A DNA stretch of 64,000 nt from Serinus canaria (GCF_022539315.1 NC_066316.1:31621245-31685244), one strand, 5' to 3'. Positions 1-13,403 are shown, counted from the stretch's first letter. Made by a program: numbers and translations. The notes: generated by a model from the letters alone, not told the origin.

Positions 1-3000
1 CCTGAACCTTAATATTCAGCTGCAAGCCTATGTGTGATTCACATTTGAAGAAAATGGACTAAACTGAAATAAATAAAACCAGCACTGAAGTATGTTGGGG
101 ATTATGTCTCAACTGCATCATCATACATGTTGTATTAGCAAAGATTTCTAAAGTTTCCAAGCCAATCAGAGACTTTTAGTAAAAATCAATTCCCAGATTT
201 CAAACATAAACCATGGATGCACACAATCGTGCATCTTTCAAGTTCTTAGAAGTAACCTAGACTAAGATTTTTAGAAGAGCCTGTACACTTCAGATGTACA
301 AAGTACTACTAATCTTAATGGGATCTTTTTACTGAAGCCACATAGGATCTTTTTAAAAAGTCCTACAGACAGTTGTGAAAAAAATATTATTTAAAAACGA
401 CTAACATCTGTATGTTGATAAGCCACAAACAGATTACTTTTAAATGCTGTAAAATATATTGAACATAAAGCATGACATAATACAAATAAATTGTGCTATT
501 TGTCAGTTTTAGTGTCTTACATGCTTCACTTTATTTTCCAAGCACTGCAGAATGATTTACATGGAAACAAGTGATGACATTTTCTCATATGATACTGGCA
601 GAGTTCCTTTAAGGATGTCCAGTTGAGCAGGACTTCTCTTTGATTCTGCACAACTGCTAATCTTCCCATTTACTTTGTAAGGAAGGCAAGATATATAATT
701 GAATGCCTAGTTTACCTGCAGCACAAATGCAACATAGCTGAAGATACATTTATTAAATGTTAAAAAGTTCCTCCATAAAAATATTTTGGCAACACACAGA
801 ATTTATGTTTATGCAACACACACAAGAAAATTATTTAGAATTGATTCTAAACTGAAATCAATGAAACCACTTGTTAGCAGAACTTTTTAACGAACACCAA
901 GAACCTTCTGAGTCTCCCCTGTAATCTCCAATCCTACTGGATAATAAACACTTTGCTCATTCTTCTGTCTCCAAGAATCACCTCTAAAGCTACAGATAGC
1001 TACACAAGAAAGAGCATTCCAGTAATGACCTCTCACATATTTATTGTTAAGCAAACATTTACCTCTCAAGAGTATTTAAAAAAACAGTAGGGTGCTCTCA
1101 GCACATTTTACAGATGAAAAAGTAAAGCTTTATTTAAAGTACTCTTTCTATCATAGAAGAAAACAAGTGTTTCTATGACCTGATGTATTTTTAAAGCCTG
1201 ATTTTTTTATCTTTCTTGAATCTGATTGACCTTTGGATCATTAAAAGTAAGATATTTCCCTAAAGCTCTCCTTACTGTTGAGTAATAAAGCATCTCTTTG
1301 AAGAGTTCTCCACCATCCACTAGGAGAGGAGTTGATATTGCAAGGATGACTAAGGGAGACCCTCTCCAGAGCCCAACCACCTTCTTTGGAAATTAACCAG
1401 TCATTTCAGAAATGACTACTGAAAGGCAAATACAGGCTTTGCTCTTATAGGCATTGAGAAGAAACAGTGCTCTTCCCAACACTGTATCAACAGTCTATCT
1501 GTTCCAAATGCCAGGATACCATTTACTGACAAATCAGATTAGCACAGTATTACCATATATACTACAGTGGATTTAAACCAGGAGAAATCCAGACACACTT
1601 CTTTACTCCCATGGTCTTTCAGAACTTATCTTCCAAGATAAAACAAGTGATTCTACTCCTGCAAACAACTTTTCTGCACAACATGTGAAGATTTTATTAT
1701 TCAAAACATCTGATGTCTGTTGACAGTAATGATTTTGACAGTTAATTCTAACAAACTAAATAAGCAAGCTTTATTTTAAAACTTTGAAACTTTCCTTTAA
1801 GACCCCAGATGCTACAGATCTGCTTATTAAAAACTGAAACCTCAGAACAGCAGACAGAAAAATAAGGCCACCTGCTACCTAACATAGCCAAAAGGCTGAG
1901 CAAGGAACTGGAATTGCCCACTTCCATCACCACAGCACTCAAGTACCCATGTGTACATTTGACAAATCCCCACTCCACCTTCAAGTTCCATTTCACCTGA
2001 TGTGTCATTTGCTTGCTTTAGTACAACTGTATCAGTACAGTTGCTATAGCTGCCAAGAAAGTCAGGGTAGTCTAAGTTAAAATTCCATTTTCAAACTAGG
2101 ACACAAGCCAGAGAATGAAGGAATCATAAAGATTCTAAGATGAGGGCACAGCAATGCATGCAATTACATGACTGAAAATTACTCTTCATGAAAACTGCTT
2201 CAAACGATCACAAGACAGCCAACTCCAAATGGTGGTTTTGGGGCTTTGATTTTTTCAGTCTCATGAGAAAGGATTTGTAACGCAATGTACCATTTTGGAG
2301 GCTGTAGCAAAGTACCTATCAAAGCTAGAATTGTTTATTTATAAATAAAGAAGCTGAAACTCTTAGTATCTACAGCTGTGTTTGGTCAAACAGAAAATCT
2401 CACATCTTCCAATCCATTTACAAAGAGCTGCAATATCAAAGGACTGGATATAATACTAGAGACTTCTGACTTCGTTAGATTTGCTGGTGTTGAAAATTCC
2501 TTCTATCCAGTATTTCCAAATCATTTGGAATATAAAACACATTTCATTTTACAATAAAAATTCAAACTGATGAACATAATTTACTACATACACAGATGTT
2601 GTGAAAACATTAAAAATTAGCTAATAATGGTAATGATGAAAATATAGAAGGCAGTGCTGTTTTCATTAAGCTATCCCTATTAATAAAGTAAGTTTGAAAA
2701 TAAGGTAGGGCTTTTGAAATACTTATTTAAATACAGAAGATATAAAATAAAAAAATTATAAACCCCGTACCATTTCCAACAACACACAAGAAATATAATA
2801 TAGTACTTGATGGAATCTTAAATGCTTTTCCTTATTAACTATTTTCCAAGCAATGCAACTTGCCAGAAAGATCTCATCTAATCACTTTCCAGGATGGTTT
2901 ACCACTCTCCAACTTAATATAAATGTGTTACAAATGGCCTAGTCCAAAATCATATAAACTATTTAACATAATCTTATATCATGCCCACCTCTGTTTATCC

Positions 3001-4671
3001 TGCTGACAGGATCTGTAACATCCCTGTAATAAAGTCATAGCCTATAAACAATTTATGAAACAAAAAGAAACCATATTACTCCTCCCACTGAAAGCTCAGG
3101 TATTTTTGTACTGTTTAAAAATAGAAACACTTAAGTTTTCTATTGAATAGTAGGCAAAAAACTCTTGGCACTTTTCCACAGGTTAGAATTTTCTGTCTGA
3201 TGTCAAAATAGAATAATGTAGAGAAACTAGATGACCGTAAATCAGCAGTCAGCATCAAACCACAGATGTCTGTATCACGAACTTAACTTTTGTTAATTTT
3301 GTTAATTAGAAATCTAGATTTCAAAACTGACACTAGCAACAAAGAATGCTTTAAATGGCTGGAAAAGGGAAATATTTACTGGTTACTTTACTATTGGTTC
3401 ACACACAAGAATCATTACAATCGCTAAGATCATTCCAGAAACAACTCCAAGGTGACTCATATATCAAGTGACCTGATCTCCTTAATATTGTCTGGTTAGT
3501 GATAAGGGTTAAAATGTGTTAAAAGTGTGGGGTGACAAGTTCCTACTCTTTATACTACATCTCCCCAAGAATCACAATTCTACAATTACCATTTCTTTCA
3601 CTTAGGTATAAAGTTGAGATTTTAAAAAAGAAAATCAATCAACCAAAACCCAACCGTAACTAGAAATGAAGGATTTGCCATCATCTTCATTAACATGGCC
3701 AGACAAGCTCATCTGCTTTTTGAATAAGTGAAGAAATGCTTTAACAAGATTTTATATAAAGATCCCAACTTACATGTTCTGTTCCAGGCCATCCACAGAA
3801 AAAGAACAAAAGTATGGAAGAAGAAATACAAAGAAGAAAAAACGACTAGAGGAAGCACTGGGAAAATAGCCGAGACTAAAGGAAGCAAATTATAAAAATG
3901 GCATGAAAAAATTAAAAAGTTACAGGTACCACAAAAATTACCAGAATAATTTTTTGTCAATACCATTTTTTCTTCCACAACTACGTCTACCAAAAAACCT
4001 GACTGATTAGGCAAATTTCTGAAAGACAGACAAAACCCATGCAGAACCCAATCAGAGCTCCTCATCCGTACATAATCCCACTCTGGAAGGGCATGTCCCT
4101 ACTGAGTTTCAGGCAACAGAGTGTCTTTGTTTCTCTTTGAGAAGAGACTACTTTCTAAGTTTCCCAAGGTCTTTTCCAAAACTGGATCTACCATTTCTCA
4201 GGTTAGACATTTGCAACACCTTAAATAAACCAAGGCAGAGAGTGGTGAAGAAGAAGAAAAAGGGGAAAAGAGATGGTATTCAACAGTAAGTGTATGGAGG
4301 CACAACTAATTTCCTTGGGTTCTAGAAGCCATCAAAGATGTTCAGAAGATGATTCAGAGTAAACACCTGGATTAAGGTGCTTATAAATAACTGCTGGAGA
4401 AGCTTCTTTCTAAAATTAGTATAAGAAAAGCCTAGATGGAGAAGAATCCCTATGAATTGCAACCTAAACTATAAGCTATAAACCTAGATCTATTTACATA
4501 GTTAATTTGCAAAACAATCAACTGAAATGTGTGAGAGCACAGATCATCATAACTCTGTACTTACCATTTAATTATTTGTCAACTTTCCGAAAATGTAAAG
4601 TTGAAAACAAACTTATAATCATTATATGAACAGCACATTTTATATATCTCTTCAAAATTATTCTCATCATG

Positions 4672-4880
4672 GAATACCAGAATGATTAAGCTTGGAAGGG
4701 ACCTCAAAGGACAATCTAATCCTCACTCTAGAGCAGGTTCCAAGTGGGTTTTGAATAGCTCCAGAGAAGGAGACTACACAACCTCTCTGGGCAGCCTGTT
4801 CCAGTGCTCTGTCATCCTGAACAATATTCTGATGAACAATTCCAATTTTCTCCTTTGTACTAAGACAATAATTTCAGAAG
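4672..4880 (-). mobile_element. CR1 LINE fragment, 3' end, old and diverged
   Basis: The + strand reads as the reverse complement of an avian CR1 3' region. It shows TTGGAAGGGACCTC near the start, then CTCTCTGGGCAGCCTGTTCC, GTGCTCTGTC, and a faded stretch that in intact copies encodes the run before the 3' end. The 5' side is truncated, as is normal for CR1. The tail repeat is barely recognisable, which suggests an old insertion. The element lies in the same orientation as QKI. Confidence 0.85.
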
Positions 4881-7800
4881 AATTGGCAATGTAGCAAAAT
4901 TTAAGCTAGATACCTCAATTTAGCTGAAAATCATCAAGACATGTTGTAGTAAATATGGTCTCAAAAAACCATTTCCATTCAACAGATATTCTTTTGGTGG
5001 TAACAAACCACTGGTCTACAGAGTTTCCACCACAGCAGACAATGATGGACAGAGCTACTTTTCACTTGCAGCTGGCCCAAAATAATTTTGTTAATACCAA
5101 TGCAAACACAAAAATTGAACACTGCAGTGACATATCAAGTACAGTATGTAAACATTTCCTATGTGAATTGGTGTAGGAAGTTCTCACTTTCAAAACCAGA
5201 CTTGCATGACAGACTAGACATACTGGACTGTGGAACACACAAAAAGGAAGACTTACAACCCTCTATTGTTTTTCACTGCCATAATCAGAAACTCACTGTA
5301 GCAGGGTATTTTACTCTCATGCTATTTGCTGGTGAACATATTCACTTGCAGTTCTACAGAAATTTATTTAAGGGTGGTCTGCTGCAGGACCATTTTTCCC
5401 CATCTGCCTGTTCTCATGCCATCCATCCTGTCAGGGCTAAACCAGACCTGACTCTGTAGCAAGTCCTTCAGGGAGGTTCAGCTCTCCACCAAAGGACTCA
5501 CCCCACCCTCTGAGGAAGGACAGGGCTTTCTGATGCAAAACAGGAAACAGGAACAGCAAATCATGAAGGAATGCCAGGACTGCAGCAGCCCTTAGTTCAT
5601 ACACCCATGGAAACATTAAGCCTGCTTCATGCTACTAAAAATAATGCACTATCACCTCTCCCCCACATCAAAAAGTTTACCACGTTATCCAGTAATCCCT
5701 GCCAAGACATTTGGCTGCTCCGCTGCCCTTCGTGCAGAGCTTCCTGTCTGATCATTCACCCTGAGAGACTTGTATCAGAACTGACAGAACAGGCATCATG
5801 TAGGAATTTCCTAAAATGCTCTTAAGGACAGCAGCATCCTTGTTCTGCTACTGTATCACTCATTAATTTCATTACTTGACTGAACAAGCAGCAAACAATG
5901 GATTGCACAGCATGACCAACGTTTCAACAGGGAAACTATGCAAGGCAGCACTATATTCTCATTTGTAAAAGCAAAAATGTAAAACCAACACACCATGCAG
6001 GAATGAATTAGAAAGAGCTATTCAAGACAGTCAAACTTGCATGCAGAATTTATTGTGGCTTTTTAAATGGCTAAGAAAAAAACGAAATCTTCTCCTAATA
6101 TCTTTCCAATGTCAAGCTAGTCTTAATTACAGAGCAACAAATTATGTACAGCATTACTATATTAACTATGTTCTTTTTCTTAACTAAAGCTAAAGCATGG
6201 TTAAACACCCTTAATTTTTTTCTCTGTATTTTGCAATGTAATTCACAGCACACAAAGTTCCCAGGGTAACACTTTAGACATTCTTCAGTGTACCCTAAGT
6301 AGCTGAAAATAAACCACAAGGAAAATTAACATCCATACCTATAAGAAAAATACTAGAAATTCAGTTAATTAATAAACAAGCCCCACCTCATCACACTTAA
6401 TGAAAGCAGTCTTTTAGAAGGAAATGATTTTAGCTTATTCAACTGAAAACCAAACCACTCTACCAATACTACTGCCCCTTCGTAATATTCTCTCCTGTTA
6501 TATAAAGAAAATACGTTGTATATAGGTGACTAAAACCAGAAATACTAGCAAAATAACTTCTCTGGTAACAGGGACTACACAGGAGGACAGTTAATGAATG
6601 AGTACATACCAAGCACCACTACAAAAATTTTCCAATTTGCAAAAATCATGTCATATACAGCACGTTTACTTTCCCATATAACGAAATTTAAAGATATTCA
6701 AGACTGAAAAGTCTAAAATCACTATTGCAGGCAAGATCCAAATGTAGGAGCAAAATGAAACAAGCTTCTACTGAAGCATTATTTCCCACCCATCACAACT
6801 GTAAAATTCTACATCCTAGTCACAAATGATATACAAAATTTGACAGGGAGCGTCACTGAATAATTCTGTGTTGTAGTTGCCTTCCAAGAAGATGGAGGCA
6901 GCAACCAAGTAAAACTACAGCTGTCCCAACATAAGAAAAACAATAAAAAAATCTGAACAACACAGATTCCAGACCAACTTAGAATAACTAAGCAGAAACC
7001 AGAAATTCAATCTTTTCCTCAGAAAGGAAACATGTGGAATCAAAAGAAAAAAGGGGTAAGAAGTATCTGTCCGTAATTTGAATTCTGTCATATGTGCCTC
7101 ATCCCTTACAAAAGCAGCTAGTATAAAGGTGAATCAGCAATTAAACTAGACCTGGCCATCTGTAAAATGCAAGGAATATCTAGATAAACTCATTCAGCTA
7201 GAAACATTTATTCATCACTTCTTAGAAAATGCAGAAGGCCTAACATTTCTGGCAGAGGAGCTCAGCCCTACAGCCCAGGAGCTCCAAGAACAACTTCAAA
7301 CCCTGAATGATGCTCTGGTCCTGGTATGCTATTACTTCTTTATTATGTATGCCCCCTAACCAGGTTCTGAGTTTTTTCTTCTGTTCTGCAGTTAACAATC
7401 GATCCAGAGTATCCTTTGCCTTTCCTTTGCAAGAGAACCACCCATCCTCACTTAACTCATGCAAATAACAAACAACTCTCAAAGCTCACACAATAAAAAG
7501 AGATCAATGATCTGGAGGATTCACGGCAGAAGGAGGCATAAGGACAGTACAACTTGATGTGATCCCAAAAATCTAGAGACTACTTTATTAATTCTGCTTT
7601 TTTTGAAGTAAAACATGAAAGAAGTAACACTGTATGATCTTGCAGGTATAGATAAAGACCAGGATCTAACTGAGCTACGGGAAGAGGATGAGAATTAATC
7701 CTATGGAACTTGAAGTACAGCCAAAATTTTTTTTAAAATTGCTTCATACTAAAGAAATGTAAATTAAATACAAATGAGTAATAATGAAAAAAAAAAAGTT

Positions 7801-8796
7801 CGCCTTCCTCCTCAAGGAGAAAAAAAAAAAGGCTTGCTCAGCCAATATTCCTCAAGTTGTGCTTTTCATTTCTAAAGATAAACTACTTGACTATATGACT
7901 ATTTTGGCAAAATGCAGGAGAAAGTGAAAAGGGAAAATATTAATTCACATCCACAAGGAAAAAAAAACCCACTAATGATCCAGATTCATAAAAGTAAGAA
8001 ATACACTTTAGTACTGAAATAGTATCTGTTCACCCAAGTACATTCAAATAGAAATCCATTTTAAGAAACGTGCCTATTTCTGCACTGTTGCTAGAAATGT
8101 AATTAGGCTTTTTAACATCTTGAGTACAAAAAATAACTGATCATCCAAAAAAATTAGCAGCTAATTTCCATCTCTGAACACTAGAACACTAACATGTTCT
8201 TGAAATTTATCTCATAAACCCAATACATTGTCACATTGTATGGCAAGATGAAAATGAGTCTTCTCTCCTACATAGTCTCAAATTTTAATCAGTGACAGAA
8301 TAGAAATACATAACTTTTTTTTCCCAATTTAATCCTTTGATGTTTATTGGAAAATCATTAACAGTTCCAGGTATTCCACCACATGGAAGGGAATTTTACT
8401 TTTTCCATTCTTACATTTTAGAGTATCTTTGGAATCTTCCAACATCCCCAGTTTCACTCCTATTGTTATAATTCACTAGGATTTCTCTTTTTTTCCTTAT
8501 GTTTACCCTGATTAATTGAAGTTTTGAAGTTTATTGATTATTGAAGTCACAGAAGTTTTCAATTCCTATCTTTTAACACGAAACTGAATTTTTCAGCTCT
8601 CAAACTGCCTGAAGCCACAATTCCATTTTTTATACTAATTGAACAGATGCAATAGGTAGTACAAACCCAAGTTCACCTATATACTAATTCATTAGTATGT
8701 ACCACACATACCTGTTTCAGCAAGGCATAATTTTGAGAAATTAGAGCCAACAGACCTTTAACTCGTGTGCAAGTATATGTCCCACCCAAATCTCTT

Positions 8797-8808
8797 ATGC
8801 ATATGCAT
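8797..8808. promoter_or_regulatory. Exact POU-dimer MORE motif ATGCATATGCAT
   Basis: The 12-mer sits inside a perfect 16-bp palindrome (8795-8810). The motif is the known palindromic recognition element for homodimers of Oct/POU factors, including the POU3 class. It lies in intron 4, about 1.7 kb downstream of exon 4 on the gene's strand. Regulatory function is inferred. Confidence 0.45.
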
Positions 8809-10463
8809 AATATATAAAGATGATAATGAAGTGAACTGACAAAGGGTATTTCAAGTGATGTTCTATTTGGACAATAGTTAACCCTGTGTTGTTATTTTTC
8901 ATTAAAGGGGGAAAACAATGATTCTGTACTCAGGATTACAGTGCCTCCCCAGTTGATTAGGCTACTACACAAGGCAGAGTGCTTTCAAGTCAAAGAGCTG
9001 GCTGTCACCTTCACCATGAAAGAACTAATAATGCATTACATTTTTTGAGGCTCTGAACACATCCAACCCACAGCTCCACAAAACAAGTGTAACACAAACA
9101 TACACAGAGTATACACATCAGTACTTCAGACATACTGAGGGTTTGTAACCTATCATCCTGAAGTTGACCCTCCAGTCACATTAGTCAGCAATAAGGGGGA
9201 GGTAGAAGAATGAACCTGACAAAATCAATTCATGCAGAAGTTTGATTTCTAAACTGTTTGCTCTGTAGTAGCTAAAGATTGAACAAAAGGGTTTCAAAGT
9301 TTTGCCCACATAAAAATCCTGGCTAAAAACTCAATCCTATGTGCTCAAGGTCTCTTTAGTATGTGAGCAAATTCTAAAGATCTACTTTCTCTAGTTGTCT
9401 GCTGCTTTCAGAAATTGAAAATGTGCAATATCAAGAGATCAAAATCACAATTTTCAAACCTCCTCCTGAATCTTCTGCCATTTTTTGGTAATTCAGAAAT
9501 TAAGTCTTTCTCCCTATCTTTAGTAATTTCTAAAAATGTCTTCTGAATAAATCTGCTTATAGAAACAGCATGTGTCACCACAAGTTTCCTCACAGCCAGC
9601 ATCTATTAGCAATCACTAAGTACCCAAAATCAGTAGGTCATTTTAATACCACCTACTACTTTCTTTGACAAGATAGTCTCAATTCTCCTTGTATTATGGA
9701 AAATTTTTCCACCACAGAAAAAGATCTCATTTATTCTTATCATTTTACAGGGGCACAGAAGTAGTGGTAAAGATAGAAGTTAATGGCATGGGATGCACTA
9801 TACAGCCACACTTGAGTCACCTTGCTTTGAGGGAGAATACAGAGAAGATCTAAAAGAAGGGCTCTCAGGGTAATTCTGGTCTCTGAAAAAGTATTTAAGT
9901 CATCTAGATGTGCAGAACCCAGTTTATACTATCAGGAAATGAGAAAGACAAGCATTTTCCAGTTTCACTACTTTCATTTTTCCCTTGGTATACTGACAGC
10001 AAAGTTTTTTGATACTAAAAGGTTTTGTTCTCTTTACAAAATGTTTAATGTGATGATCTAAAAAAACATGCCTTTGTTTCTTAAAGTATCAGAATCATCT
10101 CGAAGTGAAACATAAAAGCATGTCATACTTCCCCAGCCTTCAAGTGAAGAATACTAATACTGAAGGAAAGAGAGAGAAGTAGTGTTTGTAACAGCTCAGC
10201 ATCGCCTTTTAAAGGTGATAACTATTTCCTGTACCTGTATCTCAGACAAAAAAAAGTCTCTTGAAAAAAGTCTCTCTCTATTCTCTTCTAAGGAATAATT
10301 CAATCTGGGATGAGGCAGTTTAAAGATCACTAGAGTATTATAAAATCATATCTCAACTTCCTTTTAGGATGCTACTCTGCAGGCTTGCTCTTACACCTGT
10401 AGCAAATGAGTTGTATTTCAAAAGTACCTTCTGAAAATGGAAATCAAAGGCTTGTATACAAAT

Positions 10464-10469
10464 ACTTAC
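10464..10469 (-). other. 5' splice site of QKI intron 4
   Basis: GTAAGT follows GCA at the end of exon 4, a near-perfect U1 match. A weaker in-frame candidate, AAG|GTACTT, lies 42 nt further into the intron. I have no reason to think it is used. Confidence 0.95.
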
Positions 10470-10613
10470 TGCAGGTATCAGTAACTTTTTTACTTCTTCA
10501 ACAGCCCTCTTCAGCTTTATTTCTGCTCTGTTTTGAGCATCCTCCACAGTGATAAGTACATGTAAATCTTCATTCAGGTGTTCCCAGTTGGGCTTGCCTC
10601 GATTCTGTTCTTC
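10470..10613 (-). CDS. QKI: QKI (quaking) coding exon 4: end of the KH domain up to the QUA2 border
   Basis: This internal exon has 144 nt, 48 codons, and both boundaries in phase 0. On the minus strand it starts [13 protein letters not shown], continues through [20 protein letters not shown], and ends VKKLLIPA. It matches QKI residues 135-182 (human numbering). It supplies the last strands and the C-terminal helix of the KH domain and stops just before QUA2, which is encoded in the next exon, outside the window. The acceptor is eight T's followed by AG, and the donor is GCA|GTAAGT, close to the ideal. One residue differs from the human protein as I remember it: isoleucine (ATA) instead of valine at position 180, a conservative change. 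The upstream partner is exon 3, 38.4 kb away. The reading frame continues 38 codons into intron 4 before a stop at 10353-10355, so an intron-retaining transcript would give a short new C-terminus. Confidence 0.98.
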
Positions 10614-10630
10614 CTAAAAAAAATTAAAAC
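10614..10630 (-). other. 3' splice site of QKI exon 4
   Basis: On the minus strand eight consecutive T's precede the AG at the exon edge, which gives a short but clean polypyrimidine tract. No single convincing branch point stands out in the next 40 nt upstream. Confidence 0.95.
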
Positions 10631-11717
10631 ATGGAAGCTATGAAGCACTTACATTCTGTATAAAACAATCACAAACAGTAGACAAATTCAAATTCACAAA
10701 TTCTTTAAATAGTATGAACTTTATTTTCACCAATGTTTCTTCATACTTTGGAAACTTTCATATCATATGAACTTAGCCTTCAAAATATCATTTTTGGGGT
10801 TTTGTTTTGTGTTTTGGAACCTCCTACTCTATATTAAACTTCTTAAAGACTACAATACATATGCTGTTTCTTAAGAGTACCTCCTCCAGCTGAATAAAGG
10901 AACAAGAATAAGAATACAAACACAGTATTACTTTCAATATTATTTAGAGCCTGTCAAGAGTTAAACAGATAAGACATACTAGTGGTTAAGCAACCTGTCT
11001 TTTCATTGAAAGTGAAACAGACACCAGACATAGAAACTCCATCTGAATCACTACAAAGAACATGAAAGCAATTCTCCCGTGTTAAGAATCACTTTCAAAT
11101 ACTCATGAAGACAAGATTCAAAGAATGAAACACTCCAAAAGGAACAGAAGTTGCCATTTTCAAAGGAGAGATGCATGTACTGGATGAAGAAAAGAGAGGA
11201 GGAGATGACAAGGCTTTAATACGGAAGTTACATAAGGGCAAGTGACAAGATGGTCACAATTACACAGGTACTCATCACATCCAAGGCATCAGTAATCCTA
11301 AAGATCAATATTAGAAATGTTTTCAGAAAGGGAAAGCAGGCTAAACAAAGCATTTCAATTTTAAACAACAAAAATCAATAAATTTAAGTAACACAGTCAA
11401 GTATCCAGTCTTCCAAAAAATAGCATCATGAAGCACAATACAGAAGAAACTTCTCAACAACTTTTTTAAACAGTGAATAAAGCTAGCAAAATTTTAATGA
11501 AACTTCATTGAAATTTGACAATATTTAAAATATAATACAAGTTTAAAAAAATGAGGCCTCAAAAAAAAAAGCTTATTACTTATTAAAACTTTGAATCTAG
11601 AAAAAGACCTATACAAACAAATCCTACTTACTTAAAATTTAAAAAGCTGAGTATAAAGTCTCCTTTTTGTAAGATAAACCCTTGTGGCTTAACCACAATT
11701 CACACTTTAACTTTGCC

Positions 11718-11738
11718 TTTTTTTTTTTTTTTTTTTTT
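11718..11738 (+). repeat. Poly(T) run of 21
   Basis: Twenty-one consecutive T's, that is poly(A) in the QKI transcript, about 1.1 kb upstream of exon 4 on the gene's strand. It may be the tail of a retroinsertion that is no longer recognisable. Confidence 0.95.
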
Positions 11739-13376
11739 CCAATTGCAAAAGTGTCTTTTTCCCCACATTTCATGAAAAATTCCTCCAGGAAATGAGATAC
11801 ATTGAGGAAATGTTCTAAGATTTAATACCAACAAATGTTTGCAGTGCCTCATATTCATATATACCTGAGGGAGCACTGCTCCTTAGAGTGTTTCATTTTT
11901 AATTCAGCTAAGTCTGAAATGTTTTGTGAAATACACAAGGATAAAAATGGGGGGCAGGAGGGAACTGAACCATGAGAGATGCATGAAAAATGTTATATAA
12001 AGGAATCAGTACTTGGAAACTACTTTTCACAATGCATGTAACATGCACATATCCATTACTCCACACTACCAGATACAGTGGTGTGTTTTGTTGTTTTTGA
12101 TGTTATCTTTGCCAACTTTTTTAACAAAGGTGAAATTAGGTCTACCAATTTCAGAAACTGGAAACAAAGAGAAAAATAACTCTCACTTATGATATAATAC
12201 AGAAAGTGATGTAAAGTGAAGCTGAGTTAAAACATCCTCTCTGTTGAAATGTAATCTTTGAAAAGAACTGTCTGTGACAAGGTATTTTCAATTTTTTTAT
12301 TCAATTGTGATCAAAGCTCCGCTATTACTTTTTAAACAATTCCTTTTTTTTTTTAATCCAAAGCAGGAATGAGCTGTTTTCTTTTAAGATGATGACAAGC
12401 TACACCAATATGAGGTAGTATATAAAATAATATGTTACAGGTATGAAGAATGAGAGAAGGTTCCTAAAACCAGCAGAGGGCAGAGGAAGAAATGTGCAGC
12501 TACCTCTTCTTGCACTGCCCCAGCACTGGAATGAGAAATGTCCAGGTTGCTAACACCAGATGCAAGAAGCCTGCACAACCACAGTAACATGGGAGGCAAA
12601 ACAAATAAAACGAATTTTAAAAGGCCAAGAGGAACAAATGTGAAAGAAAGGCGTCCCCAGGTAAAGCAGCAAGTTCTGCTCCTGAGAGACAAGGAATGCC
12701 TAAATGCAGTTTTAGCTACCATGCCATTAAACACCATGCACCATGTTTATAAATAGTGTTAGCCAACATAAAGGGGCTTTATGGTGTTGTATCCTTTTCT
12801 CTCATACTGAAAATAATATGGTACAAAGTCTCCACAACTTGTGTCAGATTAATGTTACATCAAGTACTGGCACTGTACTCCAAATTAGCTTGTTGCAGCA
12901 TGAGAATTTTTTCCTCAGTTTAAAAAGAGAACAAAAACTGCATATATGACAAGCAAGCTGCATATAGGACAAACTAATGATACTGAAGATTTTTTTATCC
13001 CCCTAATTAACTTTTAGGTGGAACACGTTGTTTGTAAGGTTTATAATCACAGGTATTATTAGGGTGAGACCTCACAGCACAAGCAATCATACAAACTACT
13101 TATCAGTGAGATAACTGATTAGTGTATGACTATAATAAGCTCCTCTATGGCCATAAAGTACAGTAATAAAAGTGCTGTTGTTGAGAGTTATTAAGCCACA
13201 TGGTATGACTGAAAGAAAGGCTAAGAAGAGTACAATTTCGCACACTGTTTAAAAAATAAAAGAAAATACAGAGTTTGGAATGGGCTTCCAATTTTTGTTT
13301 ATGAACCTCAATACACTGGGGTTATGATTTCATCCAGTGCTCCCATTCTGTCTCATGCAATAGTTTTCTTAGTGGG

Positions 13377-13403
13377 TTAACAGTTTTCTAAGAAAACTGT
13401 TAA
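13377..13403. repeat. Perfect inverted repeat, 13-bp arms and 1-nt centre
   Basis: TTAACAGTTTTCT, one A, then AGAAAACTGTTAA. The 27-nt element is nearly a complete palindrome and could extrude a cruciform. No known function. Confidence 0.95.

Larger units (their letters stand above)
1..10469 (-). other. QKI intron 4 (5' part; continues beyond base 1)
   Basis: AT-rich noncoding sequence downstream of exon 4 on the gene's strand. I looked for exon 5 (the QUA2 exon) on the minus strand and did not find it, so it lies before base 1. Contents seen: a CR1 fragment near 4670-4880, a POU MORE palindrome at 8797-8808, A-runs near 7788 and 7820, and no convincing further coding exon. A charged 80-codon minus-strand frame at 7240-7482 is discussed separately. 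The rest looks like unremarkable single-copy intron. Confidence 0.9.

Noticed and set aside
3709..4065. 118-codon minus-strand frame with hydrophobic stretches
   Set aside because: The apparent membrane segments come from an A-rich + strand that translates to Phe/Leu in reverse. There is no similarity to a known protein and no splice context.
4682..4894. 70-codon + strand frame
   Set aside because: It is antisense to a degraded CR1 fragment and not a gene.
7370..7392. TTTTTTCTTCTGTTCTGCAG acceptor-like sequence on the + strand
   Set aside because: It is on the wrong strand for QKI and no exon follows it.
10353..10547. 64-codon frame overlapping exon 4 taken as a separate gene
   Set aside because: It is the QKI exon 4 frame read from an internal codon and continued into intron 4.
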